A DNA stretch of 64,000 nt, taken from an uncultured Bacilli bacterium. GTDB lineage: Bacteria > Bacillota_I > Bacilli_A > RF39 > UBA660. The stretch spans positions 248,001-312,000 of the forward strand of contig CAKOSZ010000001.1 in assembly GCA_934119955.1 (NCBI GenBank), in the 5' to 3' direction. Positions 46,071 to 55,320 of this stretch are shown piece by piece. A program made the position numbers and the translations under genes. Position 1 is the stretch's first letter; each line of letters begins with the position of its first letter. The notes beneath the pieces were generated by a model, which was given only the letters and a program-made list of their open reading frames with translations, ran no database searches and was not told the DNA's origin.

Positions 46071-46519
46071 TAAAAATAATTTGTATTGGTAAAATCAAAG
46101 AAAATTATTTAAAAGAAGCAATTCTTGAATATAAAAAAAGAATAACAAAGTATGATAAAATTGAAATATTAGAATTACCAGATTATGACTATGATTTAAA
46201 AAAGACATTAGAAACTGAAAGTAATAATATTCTAAAAAATATAAATTTAAAAGATTATAATATTTTACTTGATATAAATAGTAATACTTATACAAGTCTA
46301 GAACTTGCAAATAAAATTGATAAAATTAGAAGTATAAATCATAATATTACTTTTATAATAGGTGGTTCATACGGAGTAGATGAAAGAGTAAAGAATATAG
46401 TTCAAGAAAGAATATCATTTTCTAGTTTAACATTTCCCCATCAATTATTTAGAGTAATTTTACTAGAACAAATTTACCGTTCATTTAAAATAATAAATCA
46501 CGAAGAATATCATAAATAA
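46067..46519 (+). CDS. rlmH: 23S rRNA pseudouridine-1915 N3-methyltransferase
   Basis: A 150-residue SPOUT methyltransferase with FIIGGSYGVDERV, SFSSLTFPHQLFRVILLEQIYR and the C-terminal HEEYHK. It methylates pseudouridine 1915 of 23S rRNA. Slightly shorter than the usual 155-159 residues. Confidence 0.95.
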   Translation: MIKIICIGKIKENYLKEAILEYKKRITKYDKIEILELPDYDYDLKKTLETESNNILKNINLKDYNILLDINSNTYTSLELANKIDKIRSINHNITFIIGGSYGVDERVKNIVQERISFSSLTFPHQLFRVILLEQIYRSFKIINHEEYHK

Positions 46520-46530
46520 TATTCTTTTTT
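46503..46530 (+). terminator. Intrinsic terminator of the rpsF-to-rlmH block
   Basis: AAGAATAT/ATATTCTT perfect stem, 8-base loop containing the stop, then TTTT. Confidence 0.75.
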
Positions 46531-46531
46531 A

Positions 46532-46560
46532 TTGCAATTGATTTTTAATTCATATATAAT
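46532..46560 (+). promoter_or_regulatory. Sigma-A promoter of the paralog cluster
   Basis: TTGCAA (46532-46537), 17-base spacer, TATAAT (46555-46560). Confidence 0.7.
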
Positions 46561-46580
46561 TAAGATAAAAGGTAGGATAT

Positions 46581-47660
46581 ATGAAAGAAAAAAGTTTAAA
46601 AGTTTTAGTTATTGTATTAACTATATTAGTACTTGGTTTAAGTGGTTTTATTGTCTATGACAAGGTTTTAAATAATAAAAATACTAATAATAATAAAAAT
46701 AATAAACAAGAAGAAAAAAAATATAAATTAAATGTTTTTGTTGATAATCGTGATAATTTATGTGATGAAGAAAGTGATACTTGCTCTTTAAAATATACTC
46801 TTTATGTTCCAGAAGAAAATGCAAAGGTGTTAGCAATAGGTTTTATCGATCATCAAAATTCAAGTAGTAATATATTGTTTGGAAACGAAGATGTTTACTT
46901 TGCTGAAATGAAAAAAGAGAATAATAATATTAAAAAAACAAATTTAAAAAATATTTATGATGAATATTATATTATTGAAAATTATTCAAGTGAAGAAATA
47001 GGTATAGGATATAAAAAAGATAAAGATTTTTCATATCTTAGTTTAAATAATATTATTAAGGATAACTATTTTGAAGGATATGATGCAGATAAGTATTTTT
47101 TAATAGATTTAAAGAATAGTAAAGTTTTATTATATAATGGAATGAAAGAAAAAGGATATAGAAGAAGTTATCATATATATGATAAAAATGGAGTAGTTTA
47201 TTTTTTTGAACAATGTCATTGTGATGTACCAGGAGCTGTTTTATATGATAAAAATTTAAATGTTTTAAATGATGATGGTTTATTTTCAGTATCAAATGAT
47301 GAAAGTCTTTATATAGTTAATAATAATGTAGTAAATAAGTATAGTAATGGTAAAAAAATTAAATCTTTTGATTATTCTAAATATAATAATAAAATAATAA
47401 ATTTAATTTCCAATTATATTGCTGTTTATGAGAATGATGATATAGTTTTGATTAATTTAGAAAATGATAATAAAATTAATACTAATAGTAGTAAATATTG
47501 TAAAAATTATGATTACACAAGTATATATAGTGCTCTTTCGTCAACTTTTAATTCTTTAAATGGTAATAATATTGAAGTACAATTTAGTTGCAATGATTCA
47601 TCAAAATTAGTTATACTTAATGTTAATATTTTAGATAATAGTGTAACTATAAAAAATTAA
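46581..47660 (+). CDS. Membrane-anchored exported protein, paralog 1
   Basis: A 359-residue protein: N-terminal anchor MKEKSLKVLVIVLTILVLGL, Asn/Lys linker, then an extracytoplasmic beta-rich domain with a CDEESDTC pair and CHC motif (FFEQCHCDVPG). The first ~50 residues match the two downstream genes, but the rest differs completely, so an anchor segment has been reused. No family recognised. AGGTAGG before the ATG. Confidence 0.6.
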   Translation: MKEKSLKVLVIVLTILVLGLSGFIVYDKVLNNKNTNNNKNNKQEEKKYKLNVFVDNRDNLCDEESDTCSLKYTLYVPEENAKVLAIGFIDHQNSSSNILFGNEDVYFAEMKKENNNIKKTNLKNIYDEYYIIENYSSEEIGIGYKKDKDFSYLSLNNIIKDNYFEGYDADKYFLIDLKNSKVLLYNGMKEKGYRRSYHIYDKNGVVYFFEQCHCDVPGAVLYDKNLNVLNDDGLFSVSNDESLYIVNNNVVNKYSNGKKIKSFDYSKYNNKIINLISNYIAVYENDDIVLINLENDNKINTNSSKYCKNYDYTSIYSALSSTFNSLNGNNIEVQFSCNDSSKLVILNVNILDNSVTIKN

Positions 47661-47695
47661 AATAGTTAAATATTATTAAAAAAGTGGGAGGATAT

Positions 47696-48421
47696 ATGAA
47701 AGAAAAAAGTTTAAAAGTTTTAGTTATTGTATTAACTATATTAGTAGTGGGGTTAGGTGGTTTTATTGTCTATGACAAGGTTTTAAATAATAAAAATACT
47801 AATAGTAATAATAAAAATAATAATATTCAAGATGAACCAAAAGATGATGTTGAAAAAGATAATTTAGAAGAAAAATTACAAGCAAAGGCAGATGCTAAAA
47901 ATTTAACTATCAAAAAATATTTAGAAGAATATATGATATATATACCACATAGTTATGATTATGATAATGGTAGTAAACTTAAAAATATAAGTATAGAAGA
48001 TATTTATAACAATAATGAAAAAATAAGTTTTTGTATATGGAAGTATGTTTGGTTTAATGCAAGTGATGCAGATAATAGAAGTTTAGATGTTAAACAAGTT
48101 GATGACTATCTCGATGAATATTTTAATTTGAAAAATTATAAAGTTAAGGAACTGGTAATTGGAAAGCCAGATGATTCAAATATATTTGGTTTAACTAAAA
48201 AGAATAATAAGTATATTGCAACTGCTATACCAACAGAATGGAGTTTTCCAAGTTATGAAGTATTTGATGTTAAATATTTAGAAGACAGTATTGAAGTTAG
48301 TTTCAAAGTTCCTTTTAAGGCATATCCAACTGAAACAAAAATATATACTGATGAGGGAACATTATATTTAAAATATAATAATGGAAACTTTAATTTTTCT
48401 AAAATAGAATTTGTAAAATAA
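47696..48421 (+). CDS. Membrane-anchored exported protein, paralog 2
   Basis: A ~241-residue protein with anchor (LKVLVIVLTILVVGLGGFIVYD), Asn-rich linker, an acidic helix and an extracytoplasmic domain. The start is ATG 47696; a GTG at 47684 lies before and within the GGGAGG ribosome-binding site and is unlikely. It is a tandem duplicate of 48465-49181, nearly identical at both ends and diverged in the middle. Function unknown. Confidence 0.7.
   Translation: MKEKSLKVLVIVLTILVVGLGGFIVYDKVLNNKNTNSNNKNNNIQDEPKDDVEKDNLEEKLQAKADAKNLTIKKYLEEYMIYIPHSYDYDNGSKLKNISIEDIYNNNEKISFCIWKYVWFNASDADNRSLDVKQVDDYLDEYFNLKNYKVKELVIGKPDDSNIFGLTKKNNKYIATAIPTEWSFPSYEVFDVKYLEDSIEVSFKVPFKAYPTETKIYTDEGTLYLKYNNGNFNFSKIEFVK
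47718..47943 (+). repeat. 226-bp perfect direct repeat, copy A (pair with 48484-48709)
   Basis: The 5' parts of the two tandem genes read as identical over 226 bases (47718-47943 and 48484-48709). The 3' parts match over 179 bases with one mismatch (48243-48421 and 49003-49181). Confidence 0.85.
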
Positions 48422-48464
48422 GTATGTGTAATTATATATAATAGTTTTATATAAAGGAGAGTAT

Positions 48465-49181
48465 ATGAAAAATAATTTAAAAATTTTAGTTATTGTATTA
48501 ACTATATTAGTAGTGGGGTTAGGTGGTTTTATTGTCTATGACAAGGTTTTAAATAATAAAAATACTAATAGTAATAATAAAAATAATAATATTCAAGATG
48601 AACCAAAAGATGATGTTGAAAAAGATAATTTAGAAGAAAAATTACAAGCAAAGGCAGATGCTAAAAATTTAACTATCAAAAAATATTTAGAAGAATATAT
48701 GATATATATCCCATTTAATTATGATAAAGATGATAAACTTAAAAATATAAGTATAGACGATATTTATAATGACAATGAAGAAATAAGTTTTAGCATCTGG
48801 ATGTATGTTTGGTTTAATGCAAGTGATGTAGATAATAGAAGTTTAGACGTTAAACAAGTTGATGACTTTGTGTATGAATATTTCAATTTGAAAAATTATG
48901 AAGTTAAAGAGAAAGTAATTGGAGAACCAAGTGTTTCAAATATATTTGGTTTAACTAAAAAAAATAATAAGTATATTGCAACTATGGAACCAACAGAGTG
49001 GGGTTTTCCAAGTTATGAAGTATTTGATGTTAAATATTTAGAAGACAGTATTGAAGTTAGTTTCAAAGTTCCTTTTACGGCATATCCAACTGAAACAAAA
49101 ATATATACTGATGAGGGAACATTATATTTAAAATATAATAATGGAAACTTTAATTTTTCTAAAATAGAATTTGTAAAATAA
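48465..49181 (+). CDS. Membrane-anchored exported protein, paralog 3
   Basis: A 238-residue tandem copy of 47696-48421, with the same anchor, linker and C-terminal strand-rich end (KYNNGNFNFSKIEFVK in both). Differences cluster in residues ~83-180, for example NYDKDDKLKN against SYDYDNGSKLKN. AAAGGAGAG precedes the ATG. Function unknown; a strong terminator follows. Confidence 0.7.
   Translation: MKNNLKILVIVLTILVVGLGGFIVYDKVLNNKNTNSNNKNNNIQDEPKDDVEKDNLEEKLQAKADAKNLTIKKYLEEYMIYIPFNYDKDDKLKNISIDDIYNDNEEISFSIWMYVWFNASDVDNRSLDVKQVDDFVYEYFNLKNYEVKEKVIGEPSVSNIFGLTKKNNKYIATMEPTEWGFPSYEVFDVKYLEDSIEVSFKVPFTAYPTETKIYTDEGTLYLKYNNGNFNFSKIEFVK
48484..48709 (+). repeat. 226-bp perfect direct repeat, copy B
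   Basis: Second copy of 47718-47943. Confidence 0.85.
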
Positions 49182-49211
49182 AACTAGAGTGTGCTCTCTA
49201 GTTCTTTTTTT
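49182..49211 (+). terminator. Intrinsic terminator of the paralog cluster
   Basis: AACTAGAG/CTCTAGTT, 6-base loop, followed by C and a long T tract. The remaining ~80 bases to the minus-strand stop hold two small palindromes (GCAACAAGTTGC, TATGCAAAAATGCATA). Confidence 0.8.
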
Positions 49212-49290
49212 ATTTTTTGTATAGTGGGAATCACTGCTTTTTTATTGCAACAAGTTGCATTATTATTATATGCAAAAATGCATAACATAA

Positions 49291-49989
49291 TCACTTATGT
49301 GTTTCTTTGTCATTTTTTCTTTTACTTACATAATTAACAGTATCATCAGCAAGTATTTCCATGGCATCTAAATATTCTTCTTGGTATAATCCTTTTATTT
49401 TTCTTAAAGCCGACAACTCGGTACAACCAAGAATTATTTTTTCACATCCTTCTTCTTTTAATCTATTAGTAACATCATAAAATTTATCTAAACTAATATC
49501 TTTATTGCTTTTAACCCCATCATATATTACTTCTTGAATAGTATCTTGATCTATACTATTTGGTATTACACATTCAATATCATATTCATTTAATAAATCT
49601 TCATATATTTTACTTTTAATAGTACCCTTAGTTGCAAGTAATCCTACTTTTTTTATTTTATTTTTATCTAAATATTTAACGGTTTCTTCAACAATATTAA
49701 TAAAATGAATATCAGTTGCATTTTTAATTTCCTTATAAAAGTAAGAAGCAGTATTACAAGGCATTACAATAACAGAACAATTGGCTTTTTCTAATTTTTT
49801 AACCATATCAAGAATTTTATAAACTGGATTATCCTTAGTATTATCTAATATATAACTTGTTCTATCAGGAGTAGTTGGATCATTTATAACAACAAGTTCA
49901 ATATCATTATCATCTATTCTTTCATTTATTAATTCCATAAATTTAACTGTTGCAAGAGGACCTAATCCTCCAATTATACCTATTTTCAT
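49291..49989 (-). CDS. Aspartate/glutamate racemase
   Basis: A 232-residue PLP-independent racemase of the Asp/Glu (RacX/YgeA) family: MKIGIIGGLGPLATVKFME, catalytic Cys 1 in VIVMPCNTASYF and Cys 2 in IILGCTELSAL. It interconverts L- and D-aspartate (possibly glutamate). It overlaps the preceding D-Asp-ligase-like gene by 4 bases on the same strand, which favours aspartate and a supply role for peptidoglycan D-Asp cross-bridges. Confidence 0.88.
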   Translation of the reverse strand: MKIGIIGGLGPLATVKFMELINERIDDNDIELVVINDPTTPDRTSYILDNTKDNPVYKILDMVKKLEKANCSVIVMPCNTASYFYKEIKNATDIHFINIVEETVKYLDKNKIKKVGLLATKGTIKSKIYEDLLNEYDIECVIPNSIDQDTIQEVIYDGVKSNKDISLDKFYDVTNRLKEEGCEKIILGCTELSALRKIKGLYQEEYLDAMEILADDTVNYVSKRKNDKETHK

Positions 49990-51527
49990 ATAATATTCTC
50001 CTCATGTAATTCTTGAACTTTATCTAAATTATCTATTATAATTAAATTTGTATTTTCTTTAATAAAATCTTTTATACTTTCATCATCTATATCAATTATT
50101 AAATAATTTGTTTTAATACTTTCTAAATATTTAATATTTTCAAGTATATTTTCTTTTTCCAGATTTTTAGTAAGTATTATATTTATAATAATATGTTCTT
50201 GATCAGTTTTAGCCTTTGTATTCATTACTATATCATCAAATAATTTAGTAGTTTTATTATAATCATTTCCTATAATACCTAAACTTTTTTTATCATTTTT
50301 GTTATTACTATCATCATTATTATTATTATTATTTACATAATACTTTTTATATTTATTATAATAGTTAAGTGTTCTTAAAGTAAGGAAGTAATATCTTTTA
50401 AAACTAAAATCTTTTTTATAAAATAAAATATTTCTTACTTTCTTTTCTTGATAAAGTTTTTTTACTAATTCTTTCAATTTTTCATTTTTTAAATATTTAA
50501 ATATAACTCCTTTTGGTACAATTGTCCAAAGGTAATCATTTTTTAAATATTCAGTTTCCATGTCTTTATCATAGATAAAATCATCAACTACATATTTAGT
50601 TAAATTACAACCTGCAACAGTTGTAAAAGAAGAACTTCTTCCTTGTCTTATATTTATTTCAAATAATTTATAAGTATTTGTTTTCTTATCAAATTTAAAA
50701 TCAAAGTTGGCATATCCAACATAGTTAATACTTTCTAGAAAATCTTTCATTTTCTTAAATAACTCTTCATCATAAGTTGGAATAATTGCATCATAGTCTC
50801 CTATTGATTTAGGAGTTTTTTCTTCTAGTAAAATATTACCAAGAGCCATGAAAGTTACATGATGATGTTTATTAACATAGCAATTCATTACTCTTAAAGT
50901 AGTATCATCACCTTCAATATATTCTTGAACTATTAAATTACCTTTATAACTTGAATTATATATATTATTAATAGTATTATTATATTCATCTTCATTATAA
51001 ACAATAAATACTTTCTTTTTCCCAGGAAAATCCGTTTTAAAATAAGAAACAGAATCACTTGGTTTAATAATAACTGGATAATTAAAATCAACACTTATGT
51101 TTTCTTTATTTATAATTTTTGTTTTTGGATAATCTAAATTATATTTACTACAAGTTTTATAAAACTCTTCTTTTAAAACTAATTTATTCATTAATTCTTC
51201 ATCAATATAAGGAACTAAGAAATATTTTTCAAGTTCTTTTTTATTTTCTACAATTAGTTTCATATAAGTATCACTACAAGCAATTAAAAGTAGTTTTTTA
51301 TCTTTATTGTTTTCATATATTTTTTTTAATTCTTCTAAAAATACTTCTTTTTTTTCTATATCTTTATTTTGATGTAAATCAATTATTTTTGTATATCTTG
51401 TTTCTAAAAAATCACATTTACCAAGAGCAATACTTCTAATATTATATTGTTCATGAAAAGAAACAGCCATACCATAAACATTTCTATCACTTCCAAGTAA
51501 AACTGGAATAAAATTATATTCTTTCAT
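49986..51527 (-). CDS. D-aspartate ligase-like ATP-grasp enzyme with a degenerate racemase-like C-terminal domain
   Basis: A 513-residue protein. Residues ~1-395 follow the AslFm/AslA D-Asp ligase pattern: FIPVLLGSDRNVYGMAVSFH, IACSDTYMKLI, VIIKPSDSVSYF, VQEYIEGDDTTLRVMN, SIGDYDAI and FEINIRQGRSSSF. An Asn/Asp linker (~398-413) leads to ~100 residues starting KSLGIIGNDYNKTTKLFDD that resemble the first half of the neighbouring racemase, but the catalytic-Cys site reads LIIDIDDES instead of VIVMPCNTAS. D-Asp ligases add D-Asp to the lysine of peptidoglycan precursors. Operon with the racemase. Confidence 0.82.
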   Translation of the reverse strand: MKEYNFIPVLLGSDRNVYGMAVSFHEQYNIRSIALGKCDFLETRYTKIIDLHQNKDIEKKEVFLEELKKIYENNKDKKLLLIACSDTYMKLIVENKKELEKYFLVPYIDEELMNKLVLKEEFYKTCSKYNLDYPKTKIINKENISVDFNYPVIIKPSDSVSYFKTDFPGKKKVFIVYNEDEYNNTINNIYNSSYKGNLIVQEYIEGDDTTLRVMNCYVNKHHHVTFMALGNILLEEKTPKSIGDYDAIIPTYDEELFKKMKDFLESINYVGYANFDFKFDKKTNTYKLFEINIRQGRSSSFTTVAGCNLTKYVVDDFIYDKDMETEYLKNDYLWTIVPKGVIFKYLKNEKLKELVKKLYQEKKVRNILFYKKDFSFKRYYFLTLRTLNYYNKYKKYYVNNNNNNDDSNNKNDKKSLGIIGNDYNKTTKLFDDIVMNTKAKTDQEHIIINIILTKNLEKENILENIKYLESIKTNYLIIDIDDESIKDFIKENTNLIIIDNLDKVQELHEENII

Positions 51528-51584
51528 ATAAACCTCTCTTAATTAGTATAACACAAATATAATAAATAATTTAAATAAATTAAG

Positions 51585-51613
51585 TTGACTATCTTTTTTT
51601 CTTATTATATACT
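51585..51613 (+). promoter_or_regulatory. Promoter of the femX-ligase-carrier operon
   Basis: TTGACT (51585-51590), 17-base spacer, TATACT (51608-51613); the divergent ligase-racemase operon starts within the same ~106-base gap. Confidence 0.55.
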
Positions 51614-51633
51614 TTAAATGAAGTTGGTGAATA

Positions 51634-52821
51634 ATGAAACTTAAAAAAATAAAAGAAAAAGAATATATAAAATTTACTAAGGATAAAGCACATTTTTTAC
51701 AAAGTTATGAATGGGGTGAATTATCTAAAACTAGAAATTTTAAACCATTATATGTAGGATTATATGATAAAGATAAGTTAGTTGCAACCTCTCTTTTACT
51801 AAGAAAAGATTTGTTGTTAGGTTATTCTTATTATTATATACCAAGAGGTTTTACTCTTGATTATAATGATTTTTCTTTAATTAAGGAGTTTACTTTTAAG
51901 TTAAAAGAATTTTTAGATAAAAAGGTTATCTTTTTTAGAATAGATCCTGATATTAAACTTCATACTATTTCTGTAAATGCTAAGAAAACTGATGGTCCAG
52001 ATAATTATAAATTAGTATCATTTCTTAAAAGTATAGGTTATAAGCATAGAAAATTAACTTATTTTTTTGAAACTACGGAACCTCGTTTTACATATAGAAT
52101 TGATTTAGACAAAAGTGTAGAAGAATTAGATAAGAATTACTCTCAAATGGTTCGTCATCATATTAAAAGGGCAGATAAATATAAAGTTATGGTAGAACGA
52201 GGTAATAGGGATTCTATAAAAGAGTTTGTAAGATTAATGAAATTAACCGAAGCAAGACAAAACTTTTATTCTCATCCAGATAAATTTTATTATGATTTTT
52301 ATGATATATTTAAAGATAATTTAACTATTCTTTTAGCAAGTGTTAATTTAAATGATATTATTTCATATTTAGATAGTGAAATTAGTAAAAATGATGAAAG
52401 AAAAGAAAAACTTCTTCAAGAAAAAAATGAATATTTAAAGAAATTTAAACTTAATGAAAAGTATTATGTAAGTGCATATTATATGGTTACTTATGGTAAT
52501 AAAAGTTGGTATTTATATGGTGCTAATGATTTAGATTTTAAAAATACTTGTGCTAATTATAAATTATTTGATTATCAAATTAAAGAAGCTAAAAGATTAG
52601 GTTCAACTATTTTTGATGAATTTGGAACAATTGGTAAACCAAATAGTAAAAGTAATTTAGTAGGATTAAATGAATTTAAGAAAAAATGGGGTGGTGAATA
52701 TACTGAGTTTATTGGTGAATTTGATTTTGTTTTAAATAGATTTATGTATACTATTTTTAAAATTTTAATTCCAATAAGGCATAAAATAATAAGATATAAA
52801 TTAAGAAAGAAGGTAAAATAA
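51634..52821 (+). CDS. FemABX-family peptidyltransferase
   Basis: A 395-residue FemA/FemB/FemX-type enzyme: FLQSYEWGELSKTRNFKPLYVG start, IPRGFTLDY, MVRHHIKRADKYKVMVERGN, a helical insert (~245-275) as in Fem coiled-coil arms, and the C-terminal SAYYMVTYGNKSWYLYGAND and FDEFGTIGKPN with FKKKWGGEYTEFIGEFD. These enzymes add amino acids from aminoacyl-tRNA to the lysine of lipid II. Coupled by TAATG to the next ligase gene. Confidence 0.88.
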   Translation: MKLKKIKEKEYIKFTKDKAHFLQSYEWGELSKTRNFKPLYVGLYDKDKLVATSLLLRKDLLLGYSYYYIPRGFTLDYNDFSLIKEFTFKLKEFLDKKVIFFRIDPDIKLHTISVNAKKTDGPDNYKLVSFLKSIGYKHRKLTYFFETTEPRFTYRIDLDKSVEELDKNYSQMVRHHIKRADKYKVMVERGNRDSIKEFVRLMKLTEARQNFYSHPDKFYYDFYDIFKDNLTILLASVNLNDIISYLDSEISKNDERKEKLLQEKNEYLKKFKLNEKYYVSAYYMVTYGNKSWYLYGANDLDFKNTCANYKLFDYQIKEAKRLGSTIFDEFGTIGKPNSKSNLVGLNEFKKKWGGEYTEFIGEFDFVLNRFMYTIFKILIPIRHKIIRYKLRKKVK

Positions 52822-54014
52822 TGGATTTTTTAATTGCAGTACTTGGTGGTGACATGAATACTTATGGTGTTGCCAGAGCATTTTTTATGAAATATAAAAG
52901 AAAACTTATTGTTCTTGGTAAAACACCTTTATATCCAACTAGTCATAGTAAAATAGTAGAACCTTATTATTATGAAGATATATTAACAAGTACTGGTTTA
53001 GTTAAGGCTTTAACTGATTTAAATAAAAAATATCAAAGTACTAAAATAATATTACTTGGTAATACTGATTATTATGTAGAACATATTATGAATAACCGTG
53101 ATTTAATTGAGAAAATAAGTAGTAATTATATAATTCCAATGGTTGATATTCAAATGTTTAATAAATTATTTAATAAAGAATCATTTTATTCTTTATGTGA
53201 AAAATATAATTTAAACTATCCTAAGTATCAAATATATGATTTTAGTAAAGATAAGTTAGAAAATTATAAAATTAAATTTGATTATCCTATTTTTATAAAA
53301 CCAGCCGATTCTGTTTTATATTCTAAATATGAATTTGTTGGTAAACAAAAAGGATATAAAATTCATAGTTATTTAGAACTTGTAAAAGTTATATCTTTAA
53401 TATCAAAAAGTAATTATCCTGGTAAGTTTATATTTCAAGAATATATAAATGGTAATGATGAATCAATGTATGTTTTAACTTTTTATGTTTCTAAAAATAA
53501 TAAAGTTCAAGTTGCAACTTGTGGTAATATTTTAATGCATGATAGAAGTCCAAAATTAATAGGTAATTACTCAGCAATAAAAGATGCTTATTTAAAAGAT
53601 TTAAGTTTTGCTTTAAAAGATTTTTTAGAAAGTATAAAGTTTACTGGTATTTGTCATTTTGATATTGAATATGATATTAAAAGAAAAAAATATTATATAT
53701 TTGAAATGAATATAAGACAAGGAAGAAGTAATTTTTATACTTATGCAAGTGGTGTTAATTTATGTGAATATTTAATAGATGATTACATATATAATAAAGA
53801 AAAGGAATTTGAAATTGCAAATAAACCTTTTGTTGTTAGTATTATACCAAAGTGTATGTTAAAATATTGTTTAAATAAGAATAAACAAAAGATTAAAATT
53901 AAGAATTTCTATCGTTTTTCTTTATCAAAATATGATATTAATATTATAAGATATTTATATCAAATGAAATGGGATTATCATATAATTCATGATTATTTAA
54001 AGTATAATAAATAG
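52821..54014 (+). CDS. Second D-Asp-ligase-like ATP-grasp enzyme
   Basis: A 397-residue paralog of the ATP-grasp part of 49986-51527: AVLGGDMNTYGVARAFFMKY, LGNTDYYVEHI, IFIKPADSVLYSKYEF, FQEYINGNDESMYVL, LIGNYSAI and FEMNIRQGRSNFYTY. It lacks the racemase-like tail. It is in one operon with the Fem enzyme and an amino-acid carrier. It may attach a D-amino acid other than D-Asp or act at another position; substrate is not readable from sequence. Confidence 0.82.
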   Translation: MDFLIAVLGGDMNTYGVARAFFMKYKRKLIVLGKTPLYPTSHSKIVEPYYYEDILTSTGLVKALTDLNKKYQSTKIILLGNTDYYVEHIMNNRDLIEKISSNYIIPMVDIQMFNKLFNKESFYSLCEKYNLNYPKYQIYDFSKDKLENYKIKFDYPIFIKPADSVLYSKYEFVGKQKGYKIHSYLELVKVISLISKSNYPGKFIFQEYINGNDESMYVLTFYVSKNNKVQVATCGNILMHDRSPKLIGNYSAIKDAYLKDLSFALKDFLESIKFTGICHFDIEYDIKRKKYYIFEMNIRQGRSNFYTYASGVNLCEYLIDDYIYNKEKEFEIANKPFVVSIIPKCMLKYCLNKNKQKIKIKNFYRFSLSKYDINIIRYLYQMKWDYHIIHDYLKYNK

Positions 54015-54021
54015 GAGGAAT

Positions 54022-55320
54022 ATGGAAAAAATAAATAGTATTATTTGGAGTATTTCAACTGTTATGCTAGTATTGTCTGGTCTTTATTTTGCTTTTAAAC
54101 TTGATTTTTTACATTTAAAATTAAAAAAATTATTTAAAGTTTTAAAAAAAGGTGATAAAGATTCTTCGGGAATATCACCTATATCATCTTTAATGGTATC
54201 TCTTGGTGCTTGTATTGGAGTAGGTTCTCTTGCTGGAATTGCCTTATCAATTTATAAAGGTGGGGTAGGAACAATTTTTTGGATACTATTATCTTGTATA
54301 ATTGTTGCTCCTAATTCTTTAGTTGAAAATACTTTAGCAGTTGTTTATCATGAAAAAAGTGGTAAAGATTATTTAGGTGGACCGGCTTACTATATAAAAA
54401 AAGGTTTAGGTAAGAAAAAATTATCTTATTTATATGCAAGTTTAATAATAATAACTTATATTTTTGGCTTTTTAACTATTCAATCTAATACTATTGCTAA
54501 ATCTTTTACAACTGTTTTTAATGTTCCAAGTATTTTTATTGGAGTAATAACTGGTTTAATTTCTTTTTTAATTATTTTTAAAGGAATAAAAGGAATTTCT
54601 AAGTTTTCTAATGTTTTTATTCCAACAATGAGTTTTATCTATTTATTAATTACTTTATTTATAGTTTTAAAAAATATTACAATGTTACCAAGTTTAATTA
54701 TTAAAATTATTGCTAGTGCTTTTAATTTTAAAGCCCTTGGTTGGGGAATGTTTTCAGTTATTTTAATAGGTATTCAACGGGGAATATTTTCAAATGAAGC
54801 AGGACTTGGAACTGCATCTATTGCCTCAGGTTCTTCAAATACCAAGGATGCAATTAAGCAAGGAATGATTTCAACTTTGGGAGTTTACTTTGTAACTTTT
54901 GTTGTTTGTCTTGGAACAGCACTAATTATTTTAACTTCTAATTATAATCCAACAAATTATATAGATGTCAATGGAATTGAAATTACAAGAGATGCTTTAA
55001 ATTATCATTTAGGTTTTTTGGGAGATATTATTTTATATTTTTGTATAATAGCCTTTTCTTTTTCAACAATTGTATCAGGTTATTATTATGGAGAATCCAA
55101 TTTAAAATTTATTTTTAAAGATGTTTCTAATCAAAATATTTTATTATTAAAAGTTATTACTTGTTTTTTACTAGTTTTAGGAAGTTTTATAAGTCCAACT
55201 ATTTTATGGAATTTAGTAGATATTTTAGCTGGAATACTTGCAATTATAAATATTTATGCTATTTTTTCTTTAAGACGTGATATAATAGAAGAATATTTAG
55301 TTTATAAGAGGTTGTTATGA
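54022..55320 (+). CDS. Sodium:alanine/glycine symporter (AGCS family)
   Basis: A 432-residue membrane carrier with ~11 helices and the AGCS hallmarks: VSLGACIGVGSLAGIALSIY, GGPAYYIKKGLGKKKL, and GIQRGIFSNEAGLGTASIASGSS. It imports alanine or glycine with sodium. Its place after the Fem and ligase genes suggests supply of the amino acid used in cross-bridges, or D-amino-acid recovery. It overlaps ung by 4 bases. Confidence 0.92.
   Translation: MEKINSIIWSISTVMLVLSGLYFAFKLDFLHLKLKKLFKVLKKGDKDSSGISPISSLMVSLGACIGVGSLAGIALSIYKGGVGTIFWILLSCIIVAPNSLVENTLAVVYHEKSGKDYLGGPAYYIKKGLGKKKLSYLYASLIIITYIFGFLTIQSNTIAKSFTTVFNVPSIFIGVITGLISFLIIFKGIKGISKFSNVFIPTMSFIYLLITLFIVLKNITMLPSLIIKIIASAFNFKALGWGMFSVILIGIQRGIFSNEAGLGTASIASGSSNTKDAIKQGMISTLGVYFVTFVVCLGTALIILTSNYNPTNYIDVNGIEITRDALNYHLGFLGDIILYFCIIAFSFSTIVSGYYYGESNLKFIFKDVSNQNILLLKVITCFLLVLGSFISPTILWNLVDILAGILAIINIYAIFSLRRDIIEEYLVYKRLL

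Noticed and set aside
47684..47695. GTG start for the second paralog
   Set aside because: The GTG precedes and partly overlaps the GGGAGG ribosome-binding site that serves the ATG at 47696; the sister genes start at the equivalent ATG.
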